Shown: positions 26,793 to 35,925 of the stretch, in pieces | Layout: every line of letters starts with the position of its first letter | How positions within the stretch are numbered: the stretch's first letter is position 1 | Assembly (NCBI GenBank): GCA_934096125.1 | Contig: CAKOLB010000004.1 | Coordinates: forward strand, 61,439-125,438 | DNA length: 64,000 bases | From: an uncultured Bacilli bacterium | Lineage (GTDB): Bacteria > Bacillota_I > Bacilli_A > RF39 > UBA660 | Direction of reading: 5' to 3' | Notes under the pieces: generated by a model | What the model was told of the DNA's origin: nothing | Seen by the model: only the letters and a program-made list of their open reading frames with translations | Databases searched by the model: none | Program-made: the position numbers and the translations under genes

Positions 26793-26818
26793 ATGGTTTT
26801 TCTAAATCATCTTTTTGT
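26792..26818 (+). terminator. Terminator after the VWA gene
   Basis: AGATGGTTT-ttct-AAATCATC followed by TTTTT, overlapping the stop codon. One mismatch in the stem. Confidence 0.7.
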
Positions 26819-26895
26819 ATGGCTTACTTCACTTAATTATCACTTTTTTACCTTAAGTTTACCAAAAATATATTCTATATTTATTTTGTTTGGTG

Positions 26896-26904
26896 TGATA
26901 TAAT
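26896..26904 (+). promoter_or_regulatory. Extended -10 promoter of the Abi-HtrA-RDD operon
   Basis: TGATATAAT, a perfect TGN-TATAAT, lies 26 bases before the GTG start of the Abi gene. Confidence 0.6.
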
Positions 26905-26929
26905 TGATTAGTAAAGGTGGCATGGTGAT

Positions 26930-27865
26930 GTGAAGTTAAAGACATTTAAAACCTTAGATGAACAAATAGATATTCTAACAAAAAAAGGATTAGTTATTGA
27001 AGATACTGAGGCTGCTAAAAATATATTGCTTCGAGAGAATTATTTTTTCTTAAGTGGTTATCGTCATTTATTTATGGATCCAAGTAATAATAAACGTTAC
27101 TTAGAAAATACAACATTTGAAGAGTTATTTGCAATGTTTACTTTTGATAGACAACTTAGAAATATTATTTTTAAAAATATATTAATTGTGGAAAATAATT
27201 TGAAAAGTATACTGGCTTATGTGATGAGTAAAAACCATGGTTTTAAAGAACATAATTATTTAAATCCAAATAATTTTAATAATGACCCTAGACGAAGTAA
27301 ACAAATAAATGATTTAATAAGAAAGATGAAAAGGCAAATAACTGTTAATGGTAAACAACATACAGCGACTGCTCACTACCTATATAATTATGGTTATATT
27401 CCTTTATGGGTTGTTGTAAAAGTCTTATCATTTGGGATAGTTGGAGAACTTTATACTGTGCTTCAGCATCAAGACCAACAAGAAATTGCCGATGTTTATG
27501 GTATTTCCATTGATAATATGGTTTTATATTTACCACTAGTTGCTAATTATCGTAATTTGTGTGCTCATGAAGATATATGTTATATAAACAGAACTCAAAA
27601 GGAGATTGAAAACACCAAATACCATCGTCTTTTGTATATTCCTTTAGCAAGTGGGGAGTATATATATGGTAAAAATGATTTGTTTGCTCTGGTAATAATA
27701 TTAAAACAATTGCTTGATGCTGATAATTTTAATCTATTTATAAGTGAAATAGCATATGAATTTGATAGACTGGCAGGGAAGCTTAAAGTAATAGAGATTG
27801 AAAAGGTTATGCATGAAATGGGATTTCCAAATAATTATAAAGAAATAGTGAGGTTAGAAAAATGA
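26930..27865 (+). CDS. Abi family (AbiD/F-like, Abi_2) protein
   Basis: 311 residues of the Abi_2 family: FKTLDEQIDILTKKGLVIED at the start, NYFFLSGYRHLF, then FDRQLRNIIFKNILIVENNL, and the HEPN-type motif NYRNLCAHED (R-x4-H) near residue 210. Abi_2 proteins were found as phage abortive-infection factors in Lactococcus and carry a predicted RNase-like HEPN fold. GTG start with AAAGGTGG nine bases upstream. It overlaps htrA by ATGA, an unusual pairing that may mean a housekeeping stress role rather than defence. Confidence 0.82.
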   Translation: MKLKTFKTLDEQIDILTKKGLVIEDTEAAKNILLRENYFFLSGYRHLFMDPSNNKRYLENTTFEELFAMFTFDRQLRNIIFKNILIVENNLKSILAYVMSKNHGFKEHNYLNPNNFNNDPRRSKQINDLIRKMKRQITVNGKQHTATAHYLYNYGYIPLWVVVKVLSFGIVGELYTVLQHQDQQEIADVYGISIDNMVLYLPLVANYRNLCAHEDICYINRTQKEIENTKYHRLLYIPLASGEYIYGKNDLFALVIILKQLLDADNFNLFISEIAYEFDRLAGKLKVIEIEKVMHEMGFPNNYKEIVRLEK

Positions 27866-28977
27866 AAGATAATATAAATAATAATAATAGAAAAACAATT
27901 AATTATATATTAATATTTTTTATTGGTTGTTTAGTGATGTATGCGGTTGTTTACTTTTTTCCAACGACAATTACGCAAAAAGTAACTAAATTAGAAAAAG
28001 ATGTAACAGTGACAGATACTGGTATAGCAGATGCAGTTGAGAAAGTATATGATGCAGTTGTTATAGTATCTACTTATAAAAATGACCAATATACAGCATC
28101 AGGAACTGGTTTTGTCTTTAAAAAAGATAATGATACTTATTATCTTCTTACCAATAATCATGTTATTGAAGGTGGTAATAAAGTAACTGTTACATTTACC
28201 AATGGTAATGTTGTGGAAACAAAAGTGGTTGGTAGTGATCAATATTCTGATATAGCTGTTTTATCATTAGAAAGTAAAGATGATATAGCTGTAACTTCAC
28301 TTGGTAATAGTGAGAATTTAAGGGTAGGGGATACAGCTTTTACTGTTGGAGCTCCACTTGATAGTGTCTATTCATGGACTGTTACAAGAGGAATAGTTTC
28401 TGGGAAAGATAGAATGGTTGAAGTATCTTTAGGTTCCAGTAGTAACAGTAGTGATTATGTTATGAAAGTTTTACAAACTGATGCATCAATTAACTCTGGT
28501 AATAGTGGTGGACCTTTATGTAATTCTAATGGTGAAGTTATTGGTATTACTTCCCTTAAGCTTGTTAGTAGTGGGGTTGAGGGAATGGGATTTGCCATTC
28601 CAATTGAAAATGCTTTAACTAAGGCGGAAGAAATTATCTCAGGCGTATCATCAGAATATCCTTATTTAGGAGTTGGAATGATTGATATAGCTACTGCTTA
28701 CTATTCATATGAGTATTATGACTTGATTAAGAGTTCTGGTCTTTCAAGTGGTGTTATAGTAACTCAAGTAGAAAAGAAAAGTCCAGCAGGAGAAGCTGGT
28801 TTGAAAGATAATGATATAATAACTAAGATTGATGATAAAGAAGTTAAAAATGTTGCTTATTTAAGATATTATTTATATCAATATAAGGTTGGAGATAAAG
28901 TTAAAATTACATTTAATAGAGATGGTAAAGAAGAAAGTGTAGAAGTAAAACTTGGAACTAATAAAACTACAACTTAA
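27862..28977 (+). CDS. HtrA/DegP-like serine protease with PDZ domain
   Basis: 371 residues: a membrane anchor (about 12-32), a trypsin-like domain with triad His in LTNNHVIEGG, Asp in YSDIAVL and Ser in INSGNSGGPL, then one PDZ domain with VEKKSPAGEAGLKDNDII near residue 305. It matches the Bacillus HtrA type: membrane-bound quality-control protease acting outside the membrane. It is translationally coupled to the upstream Abi gene and followed by an RDD protein. Confidence 0.92.
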   Translation: MKDNINNNNRKTINYILIFFIGCLVMYAVVYFFPTTITQKVTKLEKDVTVTDTGIADAVEKVYDAVVIVSTYKNDQYTASGTGFVFKKDNDTYYLLTNNHVIEGGNKVTVTFTNGNVVETKVVGSDQYSDIAVLSLESKDDIAVTSLGNSENLRVGDTAFTVGAPLDSVYSWTVTRGIVSGKDRMVEVSLGSSSNSSDYVMKVLQTDASINSGNSGGPLCNSNGEVIGITSLKLVSSGVEGMGFAIPIENALTKAEEIISGVSSEYPYLGVGMIDIATAYYSYEYYDLIKSSGLSSGVIVTQVEKKSPAGEAGLKDNDIITKIDDKEVKNVAYLRYYLYQYKVGDKVKITFNRDGKEESVEVKLGTNKTTT

Positions 28978-28998
28978 ATATGGGAGTGATGGTAAAGT

Positions 28999-29586
28999 AT
29001 GAAGTGGAAGAGATTAGGAGCTTATCTTATTGATTATACATTTGTGATACTACTGGCAACTTTAATAGCGCAAATTCATGTTATTAATCCATATTATGAT
29101 AATTATCAAGCTGCTTACGAAAAGTATGAAGAAGTAATTAGTGATGTAAATGTTAATAATTCTCTTAGTTATATTAAATCTAGTGAGTATGCAAGTAGTT
29201 ATCATGATGTTATTAAATATGGTTCAGTGATATCGAGTATTTCTATTGTTTGTACACTTCTTTATTTTGTTGGTTTTCAAAAATGGAATAAAGGTCAAAC
29301 TTTAGGAAAGAAAATGTTCGGTTTAAAACTGGTAAATGATGAGGGAGAAAATCCAAGTTTACTTGCCTATATCTTGAGAACAGTTATTATTTATAATGTT
29401 TTAATTAATATGCTTATTATAATTTTGGCATTTTTATGCAAGGGGTTAGTATTTGTTATTTTATCGATTATTCTAAATTTTGTTGGTAATATTTTGGTAT
29501 ATGGAAGTGCGGCATGTATATTTTTGCGAAAAGATAATAAAGGACTTCATGATATTATTGCTAAAACGAATGTTGTGGATGCTTAA
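28999..29586 (+). CDS. RDD family membrane protein
   Basis: 195 residues. The start WKRLGAYLIDYTFVILLATL holds the Arg-Asp of RDD proteins, and GQTLGKKMFGLKLVNDEG is the second family motif; three to four membrane spans. The family is of unclear function, sometimes linked to ion transport or metabolite uptake. GGGAGTGATGG precedes the ATG; it closes the Abi-HtrA-RDD operon at a strong bidirectional terminator. Confidence 0.85.
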   Translation: MKWKRLGAYLIDYTFVILLATLIAQIHVINPYYDNYQAAYEKYEEVISDVNVNNSLSYIKSSEYASSYHDVIKYGSVISSISIVCTLLYFVGFQKWNKGQTLGKKMFGLKLVNDEGENPSLLAYILRTVIIYNVLINMLIIILAFLCKGLVFVILSIILNFVGNILVYGSAACIFLRKDNKGLHDIIAKTNVVDA

Positions 29587-29618
29587 AAAAAGACAAGTTT
29601 TAATTAACTTGTCTTTTT
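29587..29618. terminator. Bidirectional terminator
   Basis: AAAAAGACAAGTT (29587-29599) and AACTTGTCTTTTT (29606-29618) pair perfectly over 13 bases between two convergent genes. Confidence 0.92.
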
Positions 29619-30168
29619 ATCTGGCATGACCTAGTGTTCTATTTTTTAGTTTTTCTTTAATTTCTTCCTCATTATTTGAGCAAGATAAATTTGGTGTGAT
29701 ACCATACAGTTTAGCTTGGTCTTTAAACATTGATTGAGCGATTAAAACTGCATAACTTGGTCTTTTTTCTTTCATAGCATTTGTAAATGGTTTTATATAT
29801 TTTTCAAATATACTTTTTATGTTAGTTATATTATTAGTTTTAGCATCGTTATATACACCGCTAGCTAAAGCTGGACTTAACATATCATATGTATAAAGCA
29901 AGACTTGACCAGTTTTATCTTTTAATAGAAGACTACGTAGTGTTCGAAAAGCTTCCATATAAATACAGTTATCTGCAAAACCTAAAGAAGATAGTATAGC
30001 TGTAACATCGCAGCCGCCGGGCTTGTAACCATTACCAGGTTTATTTACAAAGTCATTACATGCTTGGCTGTTGGGATTAACGTATTTTCCTTTTTTATTA
30101 CAGTATCCGTTTCCTGTCCATCTGTCGATTGAACCATCAAAGTTTGCACAATTTAAACAATTATTCAT
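29617..30168 (-). CDS. Cysteine-rich protein of unknown function
   Basis: 183 residues. An N-terminal cysteine cluster (NCLNCANFDG, GYCNKKGKY, QACNDF) resembles the small zinc- or disulfide-binding start of several Firmicute proteins. The middle reads CDVTAILSSLGFADNCIYME followed by AFRTLRSLLL, a pattern close to the CFITTAxxxxLGxxDxC-LxxLRxFRD module of CFI-box-like proteins. No signal peptide is seen. AGGGGG precedes the ATG; its own promoter is at 30193-30220. Confidence 0.6.
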   Translation of the reverse strand: MNNCLNCANFDGSIDRWTGNGYCNKKGKYVNPNSQACNDFVNKPGNGYKPGGCDVTAILSSLGFADNCIYMEAFRTLRSLLLKDKTGQVLLYTYDMLSPALASGVYNDAKTNNITNIKSIFEKYIKPFTNAMKEKRPSYAVLIAQSMFKDQAKLYGITPNLSCSNNEEEIKEKLKNRTLGHAR

Positions 30169-30192
30169 ATTTTCCCCCTTGTTGTACTAGCT

Positions 30193-30220
30193 ATTATACT
30201 ATTTATTTGCAGGTTGTCAA
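30193..30220 (-). promoter_or_regulatory. Promoter of the cysteine-rich protein gene
   Basis: On the minus strand TTGACA (30220-30215), a 16-base spacer, and TATAAT (30198-30193): both boxes match the consensus perfectly. Confidence 0.75.
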
Positions 30221-30237
30221 TAGTAGTACCTTGTGTG

Positions 30238-30259
30238 TTAATCATACCTAAATGATTAA
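30238..30259. promoter_or_regulatory. Candidate MarR operator
   Basis: TTAATCAT-acctaa-ATGATTAA is a perfect eight-base dyad with a six-base centre, located 17 bases upstream of the -35 box of the marR-ABC operon. MarR proteins bind such dyads and usually repress their own operon. Confidence 0.5.
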
Positions 30260-30276
30260 AAAATATTGTTAGGCAC

Positions 30277-30305
30277 TTGACGATATTTTTTTTTTAAGAT
30301 AAAAT
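30277..30305 (+). promoter_or_regulatory. Promoter of the marR-ABC operon
   Basis: TTGACG, a 17-base spacer, and TAAAAT; the start codon of marR is 18 bases further on. Confidence 0.7.
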
Positions 30306-30322
30306 TGTATTTCGGTGGTATT

Positions 30323-30778
30323 ATGAGTGAGTGTGGTGTTTTGCGGAAAATTCATGATGTTGATAAATTAATCATGAAAGAGTTTATTGCGGGGCGAGAA
30401 AATTCTTCAAAGTTTTATGTTCCTAGTGCAACGCAGATGAAAATTATGAAATACATATTAGATAACTGTGATAATCCGGTTTATCAAAGAGATTTGGAAA
30501 ACATTTTGGGTCTTTCAAGAGCCAGTGTTTCTGGAGTGTTAAAGACGATGGAGAAACATAAAATGATAAAGCGGGTAATAGATAGTGATGATGTTAGATG
30601 TAAAAGGATAATGCTTAATGATGCTGCTTTGATGATATTTAACCAAGGAAAAGAGAAGTTTACTGAACTTGAGGCTGCTGTTATAAAGGGGCTTTCGAAG
30701 AAAGAGTTAGATACGTTTGATTGGTTGATAAAAAAGATAGAGAATAATATAATTGATTATGTAAATGAGAAAGGATAA
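30323..30778 (+). CDS. MarR family transcriptional regulator
   Basis: 151 residues with the MarR winged helix: SATQMKIMKYIL, the recognition helix DLENILGLSRASVSGVLKTMEKHKMI, then the wing DSDDVRCKRIMLND. It precedes two ABC half-exporters by three bases, the common layout for a regulator of a drug-efflux pump. ATG 30323 has CGGTGG upstream. Confidence 0.92.
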   Translation: MSECGVLRKIHDVDKLIMKEFIAGRENSSKFYVPSATQMKIMKYILDNCDNPVYQRDLENILGLSRASVSGVLKTMEKHKMIKRVIDSDDVRCKRIMLNDAALMIFNQGKEKFTELEAAVIKGLSKKELDTFDWLIKKIENNIIDYVNEKG

Positions 30779-30781
30779 GTT

Positions 30782-32545
30782 ATGAGAAAATTAATAATAA
30801 AAAATTTTAATAAAAAAGATTGGGCTCTAATTTTAGTTAGCGTTGTTTTAATTTTCGGTCAAGTATGGCTAGAACTTAAGATGCCCGATTATATGTCACA
30901 AATTACAGTTTTAGTGCAAACTGAGGGTAGTAAAATGTCTGAAATTATTAAAAATGGGGCATATATGATTTTATGTGCTTTGGGAAGTTTACTAAGTGCT
31001 GTAGTTGTTGGATATTTGATTGCCCGTTTATCTGCGAACTTTTCAAAAGACTTAAGAGAAAAGTTATTTAGTAAAGTTGAAAGTTTATCTATGCATGAGA
31101 TAAAAGGCTTTTCAACTAGTAGTTTAATTACTAGGACAACAAATGATGTTACTCAAATAGAAATGTTTGTAGGTATGGGGATTCAACTTTTGATAAAAGC
31201 TCCGATTACGGCGATATGGGCGATTACCAAAATACTAAATAAAAGCTGGCAATGGAGTGCGGTGACAGCTACTTGTGTAGTAATACTACTTGCGGTTATA
31301 AGTATTTTAGTTGTTTTAGTTATGCCAAAATTTAAGATTGTTCAAAAATTAACTGATAAATTAAATAATGTTACGAGAGAAAATTTAATGGGTATTAGAG
31401 TGGTTAGAGCTTTTAATGCGGAAGATTTTCAACAAGACAGATTTGAAGATGTTAATAATAATTTAACAAATTTACAACTTTTCAATCAAAAAACTATGGC
31501 GATAATGTCACCAGTGATGTACCTTATTATGTATATGTTAACTTTGGCAATTTACTTTATCGGAGCCTTTTTAATTCAAGATGCTATGATGGCAGATAAA
31601 ATTTCATTGTTTGGAGATATGGTGGTATTTTCTAGTTATGCAATGCAAATTATTATGTCTTTCTTGATGTTAGCAATGATTTTTATGATTTTACCAAGAG
31701 CTAGTGTTTCTGCAGGAAGAATAAATGAGGTGTTGGAAACAAATGTTTCTATTCAAAATGGTAGTTATACAAATATAGATACGGATGAAGTTGGAGTTGT
31801 TGAATTTAAAAATGTATCGTTTAAATATCCTGATGCAGAAGAATATATTTTGAAAGATATATCATTTACGGCGAAAAAAGGAGAGACTGTTGCATTTATT
31901 GGATCTACTGGAAGTGGAAAGTCAACCTTAATTAACTTAATAGTTCGTTTTTATGATGCTACTAGTGGAGAAATATTAATTGATGGTATAAATGTAAAAG
32001 ATTATGATACTGAAGTGCTTTATAAAAAAATTGGATATGTTTCTCAGAAACCAGTGATATTTAGTGGAGATATAAATTATAATATTGCTTATGGTGAAGC
32101 TAAAAATGAAATAACTGAACAAAAAATTAAAGAGGCAGCTTTAGTGGCACAAGCTCAAGAGTTTATTTTGAAAATGGATGAAACATATCAAACAAAGCTT
32201 GCGCAAGGAGGAACAAACGTTTCTGGGGGACAAAAACAAAGATTATCGATTGCCCGGGCCATTGCTCGAGATCCGGAAGTATATATATTTGATGACTCTT
32301 TTTCAGCGCTTGACTATAAAACGGATGCAACACTTCGAAGTGAACTCAAGAAATATACAAGTGATGCTACAAACTTAATAGTAGCACAAAGAATAGGAAC
32401 TATTATGCATGCTGATAAAATTATTGTACTTGATAATGGATGTGCAGTTGGAGTGGGTACGCATGCGGAACTTTTAAAAAATTGTGATATATATAAACAA
32501 ATTGCGTTATCACAATTATCGAAGGAGGAACTGGAAAATGCCTAG
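30782..32545 (+). CDS. Heterodimeric ABC exporter subunit with the degenerate ATP site
   Basis: 587 residues: six-span exporter domain (about 15-310), then an ABC ATPase with Walker A GSTGSGKSTL, signature VSGGQKQRLSIARA and Walker B VYIFDDSFSALD. The catalytic Glu after Walker B is Asp (DD rather than DE). In heterodimeric pumps such as BmrCD or TM287/288 one of the two ATP sites is degenerate in this way. Second gene of the marR operon, overlapping the partner subunit by eight bases. Likely substrate: drugs or lipophilic compounds. Confidence 0.92.
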   Translation: MRKLIIKNFNKKDWALILVSVVLIFGQVWLELKMPDYMSQITVLVQTEGSKMSEIIKNGAYMILCALGSLLSAVVVGYLIARLSANFSKDLREKLFSKVESLSMHEIKGFSTSSLITRTTNDVTQIEMFVGMGIQLLIKAPITAIWAITKILNKSWQWSAVTATCVVILLAVISILVVLVMPKFKIVQKLTDKLNNVTRENLMGIRVVRAFNAEDFQQDRFEDVNNNLTNLQLFNQKTMAIMSPVMYLIMYMLTLAIYFIGAFLIQDAMMADKISLFGDMVVFSSYAMQIIMSFLMLAMIFMILPRASVSAGRINEVLETNVSIQNGSYTNIDTDEVGVVEFKNVSFKYPDAEEYILKDISFTAKKGETVAFIGSTGSGKSTLINLIVRFYDATSGEILIDGINVKDYDTEVLYKKIGYVSQKPVIFSGDINYNIAYGEAKNEITEQKIKEAALVAQAQEFILKMDETYQTKLAQGGTNVSGGQKQRLSIARAIARDPEVYIFDDSFSALDYKTDATLRSELKKYTSDATNLIVAQRIGTIMHADKIIVLDNGCAVGVGTHAELLKNCDIYKQIALSQLSKEELENA

Positions 32546-34814
32546 ACCAAATAGAGGGACTGGAAAAGCTAAGGATTTTAAGGGAGCGCTTAAAAGACTA
32601 TTTAAAGAATTAAAAGAGTTTCGAGTGCTAGTTTCTATAGCAATGGTTTTGGCTGTTGTCTCAGCAGTTTTGACTATTTGTACTCCTAATATTTTATCTG
32701 ATTTAACGGATAAGATATCTGAGGGACTAGTAATAAATAAAGATAATTTTGAAAAAATTACTAAAGAAGTAACGGGCTCATTTAGTCAATCAAAAATGGC
32801 TAGTATCATGGCGATGGATTTAAGCGATAAAAAAATGATGAGTTTATTTTTAGATAGTAGTATTTCGCCAGAAGATTTGGAAAGTTTTCAAAAAATAACT
32901 AAGTCGCTTCAAAATACTAGTGATGAAAGTGAACAGATGAAGTTAATTGCTAGCATTCCATCTAGTATTTTGGCGAAAGTTTTAAACCAAGATGATAAAA
33001 TAAGTATTCAAGATAAAGTAACATTTATTAAAAGTATGGGTAGTGATTTAGTTATTCCTGATAGCATTGCTAGTAGCTTATTTACAGAGTTTTCTATTGA
33101 TGGTGTAGTAATTACTAGTAGTGATTCTGCTAGATTTATGGAAATGCTTAGTACGGTAAAGGATGAAGATGTAAGTCTTTTATATAGTAAACTAGATAAG
33201 TTACCTGATAATATAAAAGAAGTAGTAAAGCCTGTTTTGGATATGGTAAAAATTAAAAGTATTGCTCTTACACTTGTTGTTATTTACTTAATTAGTGCGT
33301 TATTTAATTATATTGAATCTATATCTATGACTAGTGTTTCGAATAATTTTGCTCGTCGTATTAGAACAAAAATATCAGAAAAGATTAATGCTTTACCACT
33401 TAAATACTTTGATAAACATGCAACTGGTGATACTCTTTCAAGAGTAACTAATGATGTTGATACAATTGCCCAGTCGATGAATCAGTCATTGTCAACTTTA
33501 GTAAGTGCTGTAACATTATTCTTAGGAACAGTCCTAATGATGTTTGTGACAAACTGGGTTATGGCATTAACAGCGATAATTGCAAGTTTACTGGGATTTA
33601 TCTTTATGGTGCTTGTTCTTTCTAAATCACAAAAATATTTTGTCGCTAAACAAAAAGGTTTAGGAAATTTAAATGGACATATTGAAGAGATATATTCAGG
33701 ACTTATGGTAGTAAAAGCTTATAATGGTGTGAAAGATGCAACTGATAAATTTAATAAATTAAATTATAATTTATATAATGCTAATTGGAAAAGTCAATTT
33801 TTATCAGGTCTTATGATGCCAATGATGGTATTTATTGGAAACTTTGGTTATGTTGCAGTATGTATTGTTGGTGCATTACTTGCAATGAAAGGTTATATTA
33901 GTTTTGGTGTTATCGTAGCATTTATTGTGTATGTTAGATTGTTTACATCACCTTTATCACAAATAGCTCAAGCGATGACAAGTTTACAATCTACTGCAGC
34001 GGCAAGTGAAAGAGTGTTTGAATTTTTAGATGAAAAAGAGATGAGTAGTGAAGAAAAAGTAACTAAACATTTAGATAAAGATAAAGTTAAAGGAAAGATA
34101 GAATTTAAACATGTATCCTTTAAATATGATGGTAATGATAAGCCGACGATTAATGATTTTAGTGCTATTGCAAAACCTGGTCAAAAGGTAGCGATTGTTG
34201 GACCTACTGGAGCAGGAAAGACAACCATGGTTAATTTGCTTATGAAGTTTTATGATATTAATGATGGGGAAATACTTATTGATGGAGTATCAACTAAAGA
34301 CTTGACAAGAAAAAATATTCATAGCTTGTTTACGATGGTTCTTCAAGATACTTGGATTTTTGATGGAACTGTAAAAGAAAATATTGTATATAATCAAAGT
34401 GATGCAAGTGACTATGATGTGCGAGAAGTTTGTAAGACTGTTGGGCTTGATCATTTTATTAAGACGTTACCTAGTGGTTATGATACAGTTATTAGTGAAG
34501 ATTTGATTTCGGCAGGACAAAGACAACTTTTAACAATTGCTAGGGGAATGATGCAAAATGTGCCTTTCCTAATTTTAGACGAAGCAACTAGTAATGTTGA
34601 TACTAGAACGGAAGAATTGGTTCAAAAAGCGATGGATAAACTTACGGAAGGAAAAACTTCATTTATAATTGCCCACAGATTATCCACAATTAAAAATGCA
34701 GATTTAATATTAGTTATGAAAGATGGTAATATTATTGAACAAGGTGATCATGAAAGCCTTCTTGCTAAAAAAGGATTTTATGCTGATTTATACAATTCTC
34801 AATTTGAGTTATAG
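32538..34814 (+). CDS. Heterodimeric ABC exporter subunit with the catalytic Walker B
   Basis: 758 residues, longer than usual because about 170 residues (about 45-235) sit between the first and second membrane spans, probably an extracytoplasmic insertion. The ATPase has Walker A GPTGAGKTTM, Walker B FLILDEATSNVD with the catalytic Glu, but a degenerate signature LISAGQRQLL in place of LSGGQ. Its weak signature would face the weak Walker B of the partner, so exactly one of two sites is dead, as in BmrCD-like pumps. ATG 32538 with AAGGAGG upstream. Confidence 0.92.
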   Translation: MPRPNRGTGKAKDFKGALKRLFKELKEFRVLVSIAMVLAVVSAVLTICTPNILSDLTDKISEGLVINKDNFEKITKEVTGSFSQSKMASIMAMDLSDKKMMSLFLDSSISPEDLESFQKITKSLQNTSDESEQMKLIASIPSSILAKVLNQDDKISIQDKVTFIKSMGSDLVIPDSIASSLFTEFSIDGVVITSSDSARFMEMLSTVKDEDVSLLYSKLDKLPDNIKEVVKPVLDMVKIKSIALTLVVIYLISALFNYIESISMTSVSNNFARRIRTKISEKINALPLKYFDKHATGDTLSRVTNDVDTIAQSMNQSLSTLVSAVTLFLGTVLMMFVTNWVMALTAIIASLLGFIFMVLVLSKSQKYFVAKQKGLGNLNGHIEEIYSGLMVVKAYNGVKDATDKFNKLNYNLYNANWKSQFLSGLMMPMMVFIGNFGYVAVCIVGALLAMKGYISFGVIVAFIVYVRLFTSPLSQIAQAMTSLQSTAAASERVFEFLDEKEMSSEEKVTKHLDKDKVKGKIEFKHVSFKYDGNDKPTINDFSAIAKPGQKVAIVGPTGAGKTTMVNLLMKFYDINDGEILIDGVSTKDLTRKNIHSLFTMVLQDTWIFDGTVKENIVYNQSDASDYDVREVCKTVGLDHFIKTLPSGYDTVISEDLISAGQRQLLTIARGMMQNVPFLILDEATSNVDTRTEELVQKAMDKLTEGKTSFIIAHRLSTIKNADLILVMKDGNIIEQGDHESLLAKKGFYADLYNSQFEL

Positions 34815-35206
34815 AGAGGAAACTTCAGTTCATGCTAAATAAAAAACATATTTAGTTTGAATAGTAAAAAGTGTTAAGTTTTTCTCTTTTTTTTTACAGT
34901 AAATAAGAGTAAAATTTTTAATTATTTAAAAATAAATTAAATATATTAAAAATAATTATATCTATTTTTTTCTTTTCCAAATGAAATTTTCTTATTACGA
35001 CAAAAAAACAAATAATTACAACTCATAGAATGATGTGTGATCACTTCAAAAGAAATTTTTTGCTCTTGTTGAATTTTTTTGCTTGGCGATGATATAAATT
35101 ACTTAGGTGGTAAGTATTTACAATATAAGAAAATATGATAAACTAGTTATACCAAGTATGACTATAACTTTAAGATTAAGTTAGTAGTTTAGTGGTGGAG
35201 GATGTT
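34815..35206. other. AT-rich intergenic stretch
   Basis: No gene is visible in these 392 bases. Possible features: a T-rich run near 34878-34897 that could end the ABC operon, and an inverted repeat TACTTA-ggtgg-TAAGTA at 35100-35116 upstream of the HD gene, which might be an operator. I could not settle on a promoter. Confidence 0.4.
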
Positions 35207-35767
35207 ATGTTCGAAGTAGAATTAAATTATATACGAAATGAGAGAATAAGGGAGAGTGCTAAAGTTTTAATTGATGGATTGCCAGAGTACTTTTTTCGGA
35301 TTGCTGCCTCTTCAACGGGAAAATATCATCCTGCTTTTGCCTTGGGTGAAAGAGGTTTAGTAAGACATACTAAAGTAGCGGTGAGAATAGCGTATGAGTT
35401 ATTTCAGATTATACCTTATGATCGTTTATTTTCTAGTGATGAAAAAGATATTATGATATTAAGTTTATTGATACATGATGGAATAAAAAAAGGATTTACT
35501 GAAGAAAGATATACTAGGTTTGATCACCCTAATTTGATAGCAGATTATGTGGAGTTAAATAAAGGGAAAACTAGGCTCAGTGAAAAAGAGATAGATTTAG
35601 TAAAGCATGTTTTAAACTCCCATATGGGAAAGTGGAATACAAATCCTTATAGTAAGGTTGTGCTTAAGCTTCCAAATGATAAATATCAATATTTTGTGCA
35701 TATGTGTGATTATTTAGCTAGTCGTAAGTTTTTAAATGTTAATTTTAATGGTGATAATATAGAATAA
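35207..35767 (+). CDS. HD-fold hydrolase, phage/mobile type
   Basis: 186 residues with RHTKVAVRIAYELF (first His), LSLLIHDGIKKG (His-Asp), FDHPNLIADYV and NSHMGKW, then VHMCDYLASRKFL, together an HD metal-binding pattern. The arrangement resembles small HD hydrolases seen in phage and plasmid replication regions. ATG 35207 is taken because GGTGGAGG lies just before it; GTG 35192 is a weaker start. It sits on the chromosome side, just upstream of the split amidase. Confidence 0.75.
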   Translation: MFEVELNYIRNERIRESAKVLIDGLPEYFFRIAASSTGKYHPAFALGERGLVRHTKVAVRIAYELFQIIPYDRLFSSDEKDIMILSLLIHDGIKKGFTEERYTRFDHPNLIADYVELNKGKTRLSEKEIDLVKHVLNSHMGKWNTNPYSKVVLKLPNDKYQYFVHMCDYLASRKFLNVNFNGDNIE

Positions 35768-35855
35768 AGATGGTAATAGTTGAAATAGCATAAGGTGCTA
35801 AGCAGATAAAACAATGTTAAATAATTTTTGGGATATTTCGTTTTTTGAAAAAAGG

Positions 35856-35864
35856 CATATAATA
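35856..35864 (+). promoter_or_regulatory. Promoter region of the split amidase
   Basis: The stretch CATATAATA contains a sigma-A-like TATAAT (35858-35863) and also fits CATAnnnTA, the -10 of mother-cell sigma-K promoters; GGATATT at 35831-35837 resembles a sigma-E -35 but the 18-base spacing is long for that. So both vegetative and sporulation control are possible from sequence alone. Confidence 0.4.
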
Positions 35865-35878
35865 TCTTAGGTGATAAC

Positions 35879-35925
35879 ATGAATGATAGAGCTTTAAAAA
35901 AGGTGGTTTTGGATGCCGGACATGG
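35879..35925 (+). pseudogene. Split LysM amidase, exon-like piece 1 of 3
   Basis: ATG after AGGTGA starts MNDRALKKVVLDAGHG, the beginning of an Amidase_3 domain without a signal peptide, like CwlC, the mother-cell-lysis amidase of Bacillus. The coding text stops matching at ACATGG (35920-35925), inside the codons for the zinc-binding His and the following Gly. It resumes in frame at 44259. The join restores DAGHGGDDPGT. If element 1 is still inserted, translation continues only a few codons into it and soon stops. Confidence 0.9.
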
